Source of the DNA: Flavobacterium psychrophilum
Lineage (GTDB): Bacteria > Bacteroidota > Bacteroidia > Flavobacteriales > Flavobacteriaceae
Length of the DNA stretch: 26,894 nucleotides
Assembly: GCA_003243255.1 (NCBI GenBank)
Contig: QFQM01000048.1
Span: 1-26,894 of the forward strand
Direction: 5' to 3'
The notes under the pieces were generated by a model, which saw nothing but the letters and a program-made list of their open reading frames with translations, was not told the DNA's origin and searched no databases. Below are positions 16,353-24,564 of this stretch, one piece after another (the stretch's first letter is position 1; each line of letters starts with the position of its first letter). The position numbers were made by a program, and so were the translations under genes.

Positions 16353-18158
16353 CTAATTCTTTACGTCAACGTTTAGTATCGATAAAATTTTATCAAAGAT
16401 TTCAGTATTTTCATATACTCCGGAGAACATCTCAGAATGCGGACCGTAAGCGAAAACAGGAATCAAAGTTGCAGTATGGTCGTCTGAAAAGAAAGCTCCC
16501 TCAATTTTGTGATTCTTCATATCTCCTGTAGGAATGGCAAAACCCGATGTCTCATGATCGGCAGTAATAATTACAAGTGTTCCCGGATTTTTATCGGCAA
16601 ACTCAATTACTTTACTAATTGTACGGTCAAAATCTATTCCTTCCGTTACTATTGTTCCCGTATCGTTGGCATGACCTCCACTATCAATTTGTGCTGCTTC
16701 AATCATAGCGAAGAAAGGTTTCTTTTTAGCGGCTAAAAAAGAAAGTCCCTGTGTTGTAACTTCGGCCAGTAAATTTCCCCTGCCGTTAAGTGCGTGCGGT
16801 ACACCATTTTCGCTCATAAAGTAAGCAAGGCGATTTGCTTTGTTGCCGGAGATATCAGATATATTTGCAACAGTTTCAAAGGTTTTTGATCCTTCAAAAA
16901 ATGATTTTCCACCCCCCGAAACAAAAGTAAGTTTGCTTTGCAATAAGTCATTTGCTATTTCCTGCTCCATACTACGGTCTTTTTGGTGTGCAAAAAAAGA
17001 TGCAGGCGTTGCTCCGGTTAATTCATCGGTAGTTATAATTCCGGTACTGAATCCTTTTTTCTGAAGTATTTCGCAAAGGGTAGGAAGAGGTTTTCCATTA
17101 TTATCAACACCTATAGCTCGGTTGTACGTCTTTTTACCGGTTGAAAAAGCTGTGGCTCCCGCAGCCGAATCGGTTGCAAAATTGTCAGAGGAGTAAGTTT
17201 TAATTAATCCGATGCTTTTTAGTTGGGTAAGTGTAAGTTCTCCGTTATTCATTAGCACAGATGATGATATCTGAGATAATCCATTTCCATCACCAATCAT
17301 CAAAATTACATTTTTAACAGGCGTTTTTTTGCGGTCGGAAGCATAAGTAGGCTTATAAATTTCGGAAAAAAGCGTGTTTGTAAAGGTCCTTTTGTCTAAT
17401 GTATTCAGATACTCTACACAGGCAAAAGGTTTATCGGTGTTAATGTAATCAATCCCAATGGAAGCAAAAAATTGCCATGCAGTAGGACAATCAGGTCCGC
17501 CCCAAAGTCTGAAAGGTTTGCCATTACCCAAAAAACGAAATGGTTTGCCTTTTCCATGTGCGGATTGTAATGCCTCAACGATTTTTATAGAGTCAGATTT
17601 TATAACGCGCCCCTTGCCGTTCCATTCTGAATATTTGTTGAAATCAGCACTGATCAAAGCTACCTTTTTCCATTGGGCATCTGTCAGGTTTTCTGACTTT
17701 TGGTAGTCAAAGAAAATAAAGTCAGGATAGGAAACATAATCTTTTGCTTCCGGCTGGCGTCCTGATATTACGAAACGAATGTCAGGATTATTAATTAATT
17801 CCGGATACTTTTTTAGAGATGCTACGATAGCCAGTAGTGTACTTGTCCCATCTGTTTTTATGTCAATTAATAATTGTAGCGGTTTACCTATCAGTTGTTT
17901 TTGTTTTGCGGCCAATTGTAATGGTTCCAGATACAATGTCTCAAATGTTTTTTCGGCTTGAAGCTGGTTGCTGTTATGCCCAACAAGTAGCTTTTTATCT
18001 TGTAAAAAAACATCTACTTCTATAGATGATACTCCTGCGGATAAGGATTTCCAGAACGGCACATTTTGTTCATAATCATTATGCGAATGTACCTTATATT
18101 GTGCACTTACCGTTGTAACGGTAATAATTGAAAAGATTGATATTAAAAATGACTTCAT
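16353..18158 (-). CDS. Fusion of GDPD/PI-PLC-like phosphodiesterase and alkaline phosphatase
   Basis: This 601-residue exported enzyme has a signal peptide ending near VSAQ (residue 20). Residues about 21-275 are a GDPD/PI-PLC superfamily TIM barrel: HSHNDYEQ (H24, H26, N27, D28), E47 and D49 in SIEVDV, and H61 in LLVGHN. Residues about 280-598 are a compact alkaline phosphatase: D290 (MIGDGNG), D330 with nucleophile S331 (TDSAAGATA), T384 and R395, E487/D492/H496 (IEAAQIDSGGH), D534/H535 (TADHE) and H561 (DDHTATL), which matches the full two-zinc site of E. coli PhoA. Positions matching PhoA D153 and K328 are G382 and S493. The order suggests cleavage of a phosphodiester followed by release of phosphate. 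It lies 64 nt behind the SusD gene, with a hairpin between them. Confidence 0.92.
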   Translation of the reverse strand: MKSFLISIFSIITVTTVSAQYKVHSHNDYEQNVPFWKSLSAGVSSIEVDVFLQDKKLLVGHNSNQLQAEKTFETLYLEPLQLAAKQKQLIGKPLQLLIDIKTDGTSTLLAIVASLKKYPELINNPDIRFVISGRQPEAKDYVSYPDFIFFDYQKSENLTDAQWKKVALISADFNKYSEWNGKGRVIKSDSIKIVEALQSAHGKGKPFRFLGNGKPFRLWGGPDCPTAWQFFASIGIDYINTDKPFACVEYLNTLDKRTFTNTLFSEIYKPTYASDRKKTPVKNVILMIGDGNGLSQISSSVLMNNGELTLTQLKSIGLIKTYSSDNFATDSAAGATAFSTGKKTYNRAIGVDNNGKPLPTLCEILQKKGFSTGIITTDELTGATPASFFAHQKDRSMEQEIANDLLQSKLTFVSGGGKSFFEGSKTFETVANISDISGNKANRLAYFMSENGVPHALNGRGNLLAEVTTQGLSFLAAKKKPFFAMIEAAQIDSGGHANDTGTIVTEGIDFDRTISKVIEFADKNPGTLVIITADHETSGFAIPTGDMKNHKIEGAFFSDDHTATLIPVFAYGPHSEMFSGVYENTEIFDKILSILNVDVKN

Positions 18159-18179
18159 AATTTAATTTTATAAAAAAGT

Positions 18180-18205
18180 AAAATCCCCGTTTGACCGGGG
18201 ATTTT
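18180..18205 (-). terminator. Hairpin terminator or attenuator between susD-like and phosphatase genes
   Basis: A perfect 10-bp stem (AAAATCCCCG, 18180-18189, with CGGGGATTTT, 18196-18205) has a 6-nt loop and, on the - strand, a T-rich tail (TTTTACTTTTTT). It starts 17 nt after the SusD stop and ends 22 nt before the phosphatase start, so it should lower expression of the downstream enzyme relative to SusCD. Confidence 0.75.
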
Positions 18206-18222
18206 GAGATTGTTTTTTGCTT

Positions 18223-19959
18223 TTAGTAACCTCTGTTTTGTACCAGGTATCCGGGTACATTTGAAGCTCCGTCAATGGCTGACTGTGGTATTGGGAACAG
18301 ACGTTTTGTAACATCTGAATTGGTTTTAGATGTGTAAGTATCTTCATAATGCCCAAAACGAATCATGTCTGTTCTACGGGAATATTCCCAATAAAACTCA
18401 AAACCACGCTCACGGTACAGAATATTTAAATCTATTACAGAAAGGGCAGGAGGTGTTACCTGCGGACGTGCCGTTCTTGAACTGCGAACAAAATTCACAT
18501 CGCTCAGCGCTGCTCCGTTGTTGCCTTTTCTCAGATTCGCTTCGGCACGCATCAAATAAACATCTGCCAAACGGAGCAGAACAATATCTGCCTGACCTTT
18601 GTTTCTACCGGTGTTAGATGTACGGCTGAACTGATATTTCTCTACCCTGTATCCATCAGCATAATCTTTATTTTCAGGATTTTCCAGATCGATCTCTTTT
18701 ACGTGGTTTACATATTTTGTAAAACCATCACGTTGCTCTATCATAGGATATATTTTAAACATGCCATTTTCTGCTTCGAAAGGCTGACCATTAGCTATGT
18801 TTCTAAGTCCCCATTGAACACCACGCTGAATACCTCTGTTTATTTCATAAGAGCTTCCGTTTACAAGAAAATAGTGGTTGTCATCATTTGCAGGTGTGAT
18901 CCCTGTTAAATCACGTAATGCAGCAGGAACAACAAAATTTTCTTTATAAAAACGGGCATCAGCATTTGCAGGGTCTACATTACCATAAGCATCAACCCAT
19001 GTCTGATAGTATTCAGGTGTAATGGCAGGCCCATCTGTTCCGTTTGCGCCAGGGAAAGCTGCTAATGGATACTGGCTACCTGAAAGCGACCAATATGCCA
19101 GCCTGTTGTGAGAAGTCGTGATGTCCTCACGCTGATCTATTGCAAATACGATCTCAGAGTTATTGTGGTTATTGTCATCAAATATGCTGAAATATTCAGG
19201 AGCTAATGAATAGTGACCTTCGTTTATAACTTTATTACTGTATTCAATAACTTTGTCCATATCCTGTGATGAAAAATTTGGAGTACCATAAGGATCACGG
19301 TACACCGCCGCATTTAGATATAGCTGTGCTAAAAATCCATTAACTGCCGATTTGCCTACACGCCCTGAACCGTTATTATCATTTAAATGCTCAACAACAT
19401 CTAAAAATTCACTTTCAATGTAAGCTACAGCTTCTTCCCCTCGGTAAATAGTAGAGGTTTCACCCGAACTGTCTTTTTTAAATGTGATGCCCCAATAATC
19501 AAGCATAAGCATATTGTAATACGCACGTAAAGCTCTCATTTCATATAGGGCTGCCTGGGCTTCAGTATTTGTCTCTGCCAGTGGTCTTAGCGTTTCTATG
19601 GCAGTAACAGTTCTTGAAAGCAGTAACATAAAAGCAGTCCATGTTTGCGAAACTACTACATTAGATGTAGTTGTTGTATGCTGGTGCAATTCTATGTATT
19701 TACCTCCGTCATACCAGTCGTTTCCGCTTCCTCGTGGAGGCAGGATACCCTGATCGGAAGAAATTAATTGCAGTCCAAAATTTTTAGTATGTGTGAATGC
19801 ATCCGGTAAAGAACCATATGCCGGTGCCACAACACCTGCGATTACATTGTCAGTGTCGGCTTGTAATGATTCGTCAATTACCTGTTCTTCAAGGTCTGTA
19901 CAAGCTGTGAATGTCATTAAATTCAAAGCTAAAAGTGCTGTAATATATCTTTTTTTCAT
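18223..19959 (-). CDS. SusD/RagB-family outer-membrane substrate-binding lipoprotein
   Basis: This 578-residue lipoprotein has a signal peptide ending in FTAC (C20) followed by TDLEEQ. It has the SusD-like N-terminal helical region (YEMRALRAYYNMLMLDYWG), central TPR-like helices, and the typical C-terminal block LLRLADVYLMRAEANLRKG followed by YRERGFEFYWEYSRRTDMIRFG and a closing LFPIPQ. SusD proteins sit as lids on SusC transporters and capture substrate at the cell surface. The gene is 13 nt behind the SusC gene, and the partner order is standard. The substrate cannot be read from sequence; the phosphatase genes on both sides point to phosphorylated compounds. Confidence 0.95.
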   Translation of the reverse strand: MKKRYITALLALNLMTFTACTDLEEQVIDESLQADTDNVIAGVVAPAYGSLPDAFTHTKNFGLQLISSDQGILPPRGSGNDWYDGGKYIELHQHTTTTSNVVVSQTWTAFMLLLSRTVTAIETLRPLAETNTEAQAALYEMRALRAYYNMLMLDYWGITFKKDSSGETSTIYRGEEAVAYIESEFLDVVEHLNDNNGSGRVGKSAVNGFLAQLYLNAAVYRDPYGTPNFSSQDMDKVIEYSNKVINEGHYSLAPEYFSIFDDNNHNNSEIVFAIDQREDITTSHNRLAYWSLSGSQYPLAAFPGANGTDGPAITPEYYQTWVDAYGNVDPANADARFYKENFVVPAALRDLTGITPANDDNHYFLVNGSSYEINRGIQRGVQWGLRNIANGQPFEAENGMFKIYPMIEQRDGFTKYVNHVKEIDLENPENKDYADGYRVEKYQFSRTSNTGRNKGQADIVLLRLADVYLMRAEANLRKGNNGAALSDVNFVRSSRTARPQVTPPALSVIDLNILYRERGFEFYWEYSRRTDMIRFGHYEDTYTSKTNSDVTKRLFPIPQSAIDGASNVPGYLVQNRGY

Positions 19960-19972
19960 TTTAATTTTTTTA

Positions 19973-22915
19973 TTAGAAGGCTACGTTAACACCAAATGAA
20001 ATGGTTCTCGCTTTTGGATAAGTACCATAGTCAATACCATAAGTTTGTATTCCTCCGGTGCTTAATCCGGTATTTACCTCAGGATCAAAGCCGTTGTATT
20101 TTGTGATTAAGAATAAGTTTTGTCCGGTTACCGAAAGACGTACATTATCCAGGTAATTATCTAAACCTATAAGCTTTGGTTTAATATTATACCCCATTGT
20201 AGCATTGTTCAGGCGCAGATAATCACCTTTCTCTAAATAACGGCTTGATATAACATTGGTGTTATTTGTACTCTCATTATCATACTGAATCGCAGCATTT
20301 GTTGTATTGTGTGATAGCGACAGGTTACCTTTTGTAAATAAGGTAGATGCAGTATTGTTGTAAATCATGTTTCCTGCAACACCATTAAAGTTAAATCCTA
20401 AGTCAAAGTTTTTGTAAGCAAACTTAATATGGAATGCATATGTAAAATCAGGAATTGCACTTCCCATAGCCACGCGGTCATCATCCGTAATTTGTCCATC
20501 ATTGTTTGCATCACGGAAAATATTAGTTCCGTTTTCATTTATACCCTGAAAGTCCAGAACATAGAATGTACCTATTGGTTCATTATTTATGTACCCGTTG
20601 ATTGTAGCATTAGTAGTTCCGGGACCCTGAGCTTCTCCGGATGTTAACACTTTAAAAGGCGATTTTTTTACTACGTTGTCAATTAATGTGATGTTTCCGC
20701 CAACATTGAAGCTAAAATCTTTTGTGAAATTTCCGTTATAATCTAATGCAAGCTCTAAACCGGTGTTTTCTATTGTCATGTCCGGAATATTCTTCCAAAG
20801 CTTTTCTGTAGGGGTAATAGGATCGGTAGGATTAATTTCAAGTAAAATGTCTTTGGTCTCTTTCTTAAAGTAATCTACTGAACCTGTTAAACGGTTTTGA
20901 AAGAATCCAAAATCCAAACCTATGTTAGTTTGAGTTGTTACCTCCCATTGCAGATCAGGATTCGCTGTACGGACCAAAATAACACCTACAGGGTAATTTC
21001 CGGTTCCGTCAAGCGGATAAGTTGCATTACCTTCATTAGAGCTTTGGTAGCTTGATTGTGTAATTTTGCTTGGTATTTCCTGATTACCTGTTTGTCCCCA
21101 GCTGGCTCTAAGTTTAAGGTTACTTACAGCATTTACACCAGAAAGGAAATTCTCTTTGCTAAGATTCCATCCGGCTGCAACAGAAGGGAAGTAACCATAA
21201 CGGTTATTTTTACCAAATTTAGACGAACCATCAGCACGCATTGTAAACGTAACAAGGTATTTGTCGTTATAAGCATAGTTTAAACGCCCAAAGTATGACT
21301 GTAATTCATTCTTATTTGCATCTGAATAAGAAGAAAGCAGTTCTGTAGCAGCCTGGATCTGGTATTTAGGATCAATACCATTATTAGGGAAACCATTGTA
21401 ATTCCAGCCACGGGCTTCATAAAATATGTCCTGATACGATTGACCTATTAAGGCAGTAAAATTATGTTTTTCAGTTAATAGGTTATACGTTAGGGTATTC
21501 TCAACTAAAGAGTTTTTATTGGTAGTATATGCCAAAGACAGATTTCCAATTTCCTGTGGTATTTCATTAGGCCTGTTTTGAACAGCACGGTCTGCCGATG
21601 AATAATCAACACCTAAGTTTAGTTTATAAGTAAGTCCCTTAATAATTTCGTATGAAGGGCTGATATTAGCCACGATACGATTATTGTTGGTTACATCGCT
21701 ATAAATGTCCTGGCGAATTAATGGGTTAAATGATCCGTTGTTAAAAATAGTGGTCGGTTTCCCGTCTGTGTAAGCTGCATATGTTGGGTTCATAGACAAC
21801 ATATCAGATACGATGGTAGAAGCATTAGCCCTGTTGTTTTCTGTGCGTGTGCTAACAAGGTTAAAGTCTACATTAAAACGATCATCAAGAGCTTTTTGAG
21901 AAAGTTTTACGCGGGCTGTATATCTTTTCAGATCGCTATTTTTTAGAATACCTTCCTGATCTTCATAGCCTACCGAAGCAAAGTAGTTGGTTTTTTCTGT
22001 AGCACCGCCAACAGAAAAATTAATATTATTTGAAATAGCGGCACGGGTTAACTCATTCTGCCAGTCAGTATCAGCACCACCTTCATCCAGTGTTGCACCT
22101 ATAGCTGTAACCTGTTTCCTAAATTCATTTGCACTGAAAATATCTACTTTATTAGCTATGGATGAAATGGCCTGATTTGCAGAAAAATTTACCTGCATTC
22201 TGCCGCTTTTACCTTTTTTCGTGGTAACTACAATTACTCCGTTAGCTGCACGCGCACCATAGATAGCCGACGCAGAAGCATCTTTTAGAACTTCAATAGA
22301 TTCAATGTCTGATGGGTTAACAAAGTTCATTGGGTTAGTAGGAACACCTGTAGAAGTATTGTCTATTACAAAACCATCAATTACATATAAAGGTGTTGTT
22401 CCTGAACGTAAACTGCTTACCCCACGAATTACGATATCCTGTGAAGCACCGGGCTCACCACTTGTATTAGAAACATTAACACCGGCAACTTTACCTTGTA
22501 ATAGTTGTCCGGGGTTTGTCATTAATCCCTGGTTGAAGTCTTCATTCTTTAAAGTTCCTATAGCGCCTGTTACATCCGAGCGCTTTTGAGAGCCATACCC
22601 AATCATAACCAGTTCTTCAAGTTCACTTGAATCGCTTTTCATGGTGATTGTTATTGGTGCGGTTGAGGAAACATTTATTTCCTGATTTTTCATTCCTAAT
22701 GAAGTGATCAGTAATTTATCGCCAGTTGATGCCTGAATGGTGAATTTTCCATCAAGATCTGTCGAAGTTAAAGCCTTACTTCTCTGGTTAAGAATATTTG
22801 CTCCGGGAATTGGCAATCCCTGATCATCGAGCAACGTACCGGACACTGGCTGTTGGGCCCATGCAAAGGTAATTGCACTAAAAAAAATTAAAAGTAAATA
22901 ATAGAATTTTGTCAT
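19973..22915 (-). CDS. SusC/RagA-family TonB-linked outer-membrane transporter
   Basis: This 980-residue protein has a signal peptide (ending WAQ, about 21). A carboxypeptidase-D-like beta-sandwich follows (about 23-95, VSGTLLDDQGLPIPGANI), then a region containing a TonB-box-like stretch (ELEELVMIGYGSQ), a plug domain (IVIRGVSSLRSGTTPLYVIDG, and IEVLKDASASAIYGARAANG), and a 22-strand barrel ending in Phe (FGVNVAF). The length is typical for SusC. It moves the substrate captured by SusD into the periplasm using TonB energy. It is the first gene of the operon with SusD and the phosphodiesterase-phosphatase gene. No anti-sigma/ECF sigma pair, hybrid two-component regulator or glycoside hydrolase is next to it, which is unusual for a glycan locus. 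Confidence 0.96.
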   Translation of the reverse strand: MTKFYYLLLIFFSAITFAWAQQPVSGTLLDDQGLPIPGANILNQRSKALTSTDLDGKFTIQASTGDKLLITSLGMKNQEINVSSTAPITITMKSDSSELEELVMIGYGSQKRSDVTGAIGTLKNEDFNQGLMTNPGQLLQGKVAGVNVSNTSGEPGASQDIVIRGVSSLRSGTTPLYVIDGFVIDNTSTGVPTNPMNFVNPSDIESIEVLKDASASAIYGARAANGVIVVTTKKGKSGRMQVNFSANQAISSIANKVDIFSANEFRKQVTAIGATLDEGGADTDWQNELTRAAISNNINFSVGGATEKTNYFASVGYEDQEGILKNSDLKRYTARVKLSQKALDDRFNVDFNLVSTRTENNRANASTIVSDMLSMNPTYAAYTDGKPTTIFNNGSFNPLIRQDIYSDVTNNNRIVANISPSYEIIKGLTYKLNLGVDYSSADRAVQNRPNEIPQEIGNLSLAYTTNKNSLVENTLTYNLLTEKHNFTALIGQSYQDIFYEARGWNYNGFPNNGIDPKYQIQAATELLSSYSDANKNELQSYFGRLNYAYNDKYLVTFTMRADGSSKFGKNNRYGYFPSVAAGWNLSKENFLSGVNAVSNLKLRASWGQTGNQEIPSKITQSSYQSSNEGNATYPLDGTGNYPVGVILVRTANPDLQWEVTTQTNIGLDFGFFQNRLTGSVDYFKKETKDILLEINPTDPITPTEKLWKNIPDMTIENTGLELALDYNGNFTKDFSFNVGGNITLIDNVVKKSPFKVLTSGEAQGPGTTNATINGYINNEPIGTFYVLDFQGINENGTNIFRDANNDGQITDDDRVAMGSAIPDFTYAFHIKFAYKNFDLGFNFNGVAGNMIYNNTASTLFTKGNLSLSHNTTNAAIQYDNESTNNTNVISSRYLEKGDYLRLNNATMGYNIKPKLIGLDNYLDNVRLSVTGQNLFLITKYNGFDPEVNTGLSTGGIQTYGIDYGTYPKARTISFGVNVAF

Positions 22916-23153
22916 AATGATGTAGATGTTTTAATAGATATGCAAAGAAACTATGCGCGCATCGAAACCATATTTCCTAATCTTAAACAAATGCCGCTTT
23001 GATGTTAATCTTGCCTTAACTATTTACTTTAATTTTAAGTTTAGTTTATTAATGCTCCTTGTCTTTGTGTTTAAGTTCTTGTTTTTCAGTTGATTGTTTT
23101 TTGTTTGGAATTGAAGGGTGTGTAAAGTATTTATTTTTTAAATATCTGGAGGG

Positions 23154-23161
23154 TAACTTTG
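23154..23161 (+). promoter_or_regulatory. -7 promoter element of the single-domain alkaline phosphatase
   Basis: TAACTTTG is a full match to the Bacteroidota -7 consensus TAnnTTTG. It ends 18 nt before the ATG at 23180, so the leader would be only about 12 nt. Only T-rich sequence (TTTA/TTTT around 23130-23138), not a perfect TTTG, is at the -33 distance. Confidence 0.55.
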
Positions 23162-23179
23162 CAGGCTTAAATTACAACT

Positions 23180-24301
23180 ATGCAATACATAAAAAACTTG
23201 ATGATCATGGGTGTCCTAATCGGCGCATTAGGAAACCCTGTAGCAGTACATGCTCAAAAAACTGAACCTTTAAATATTATATTTATGGTTGGAGACGGTA
23301 TGGGAGTAGCACAGGTATCTACTGCGTTTTACTTTGGTGAAGGAGTACCTAACTTTCAACAATTCCCTATTGTTGGGCTTTCTGAAACTTCTTCTACAAG
23401 CAATAAAGTAACTGATTCGGCTGCGGGAGCTACCGCTTTTTCTACAGGGCAAAAAACATTTAACAGGGGTATTGGTGTTAGTAAAGACACAATAGCCATA
23501 CCTACTATCTTAGAACAATTACGTGATAACGGATACCAAACAGGACTTATTAGCTTAACCTCTGTAACACATGCTACTCCGGCGGCTTATTATGCTCATG
23601 TTAAGGACAGGGATATGCATGAAGAAATTGCATCACAACTTATTGATGCAAAAGTGAATTTTTTAGCCGGGGGAGGCCTGAAATTCTTTAATAAAAGAAA
23701 AGATAAAAAGAACTTATTAAAAGACTTAGGTAAACTAAACTACAAGATTGATACCCTAAATCTTTCTAAGCCTGATTACAAAAGAAACAATATTTATATG
23801 TTGGCTCAGGATGCACTGCCAAATAAAGTACAGGGCAGAGCTGATTTTTTACCAGATGCAACACGTGTTGCATTAGATTATTTCTCTCATCAAAAGGAAC
23901 CTTTTTTCATGATGGTTGAAGGTTCTTTTATAGATTGGGGCGGACATGCAAAAGATCCTGAAATGATGGTTAAGGAAGTGCTTGATTTTGATAAAACCAT
24001 AGGGGTAGTGATAGATTATGTAAAAACACATCCTAATACACTTTTAATTGTTACTGCCGACCATGAAACAGGAGGTGCTAATCTGGGTAAATATTCTGAA
24101 CTAAACCCAGGCGATGGTAAACCGGTACTGGTACCTAATAAACTTCAGGTAAATTTTTTCACAGACCAGCATACTGCAACTTTAGTACCTGTTTTTGCTA
24201 TGGGTAAAGAAGCGGGTTTGTTTTCAGGACTTTATTCTAATAACACGATTTACTGGAAATTAATAGAGGCGTTAAAAAAATCCGGAGTGAAAATTAAATA
24301 G
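23180..24301 (+). CDS. Alkaline phosphatase (PhoA superfamily)
   Basis: This 373-residue exported enzyme has a signal peptide ending at VHAQ (about residue 26). All metal and catalytic residues are visible: D39 (MVGDGMG), D79 with nucleophile S80 (TDSAAGATAFSTG), T133 and R144 (HATPAAYYAHVKDR), E247/D252/H256 (VEGSFIDWGGH), D294/H295 (TADHE) and H331 (DQHTATLVP). PhoA positions D153 and K328 are H131 and W253, the pair seen in Thermotoga and several marine or cold-adapted enzymes. It hydrolyses phosphomonoesters in the periplasm or at the surface. It is divergent from the SusC operon (264 bp apart) and resembles the phosphatase half of the fusion enzyme there, so the two are probably paralogues serving one phosphate-scavenging pathway. 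Confidence 0.95.
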   Translation: MQYIKNLMIMGVLIGALGNPVAVHAQKTEPLNIIFMVGDGMGVAQVSTAFYFGEGVPNFQQFPIVGLSETSSTSNKVTDSAAGATAFSTGQKTFNRGIGVSKDTIAIPTILEQLRDNGYQTGLISLTSVTHATPAAYYAHVKDRDMHEEIASQLIDAKVNFLAGGGLKFFNKRKDKKNLLKDLGKLNYKIDTLNLSKPDYKRNNIYMLAQDALPNKVQGRADFLPDATRVALDYFSHQKEPFFMMVEGSFIDWGGHAKDPEMMVKEVLDFDKTIGVVIDYVKTHPNTLLIVTADHETGGANLGKYSELNPGDGKPVLVPNKLQVNFFTDQHTATLVPVFAMGKEAGLFSGLYSNNTIYWKLIEALKKSGVKIK

Positions 24302-24319
24302 AAATTATATAAAGATACT

Positions 24320-24345
24320 AAAGGCCTGCATTTATGCAGGCTTTT
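24320..24345 (+). terminator. Intrinsic terminator of the alkaline phosphatase gene
   Basis: An 11-pair stem (24320-24330 with 24335-24345, core GCCTGCA/TGCAGGC, one G-T pair) has a 4-nt loop, followed by TTTTGTTAT. It starts 19 nt after the stop codon, so the next gene probably has its own promoter. Confidence 0.85.
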
Positions 24346-24564
24346 GTTATTTAAAGCTGAATGTCCGGAAATCAATAAGACCGAAAACCTGCATATTTAG
24401 TGATGTTTTCAATTTTAAAAGGGCATTGTGACGAATGTATTAATATTTATAAACTGCCTGTAATTTCAACGATCTAAAGAAGGAGAAAGTGCCAAATTAA
24501 ACTTAATATACTTTCTTTTTCTCTTTTGGTCACTTATTTTAGGTGTGAAAATTTTAAAACTAAA

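Noticed and set aside
23147..23152. GGAGGG, a Shine-Dalgarno-like hexamer before the alkaline phosphatase
   Set aside because: It is 28 nt before the ATG and upstream of the TAACTTTG element, so it would not be in the mRNA. Bacteroidota rarely use such sites.
24481..24485. AGGAG before the sugar dehydrogenase gene
   Set aside because: The nearest downstream start-like codon (GTG at 24489) hits a stop two codons later, and the real start is about 80 nt away.
24526..24564. TTG start 13 codons upstream for the sugar dehydrogenase
   Set aside because: It would put a non-signal segment ahead of a clean lipoprotein signal peptide; the ATGs at 24565 and 24577 fit better.
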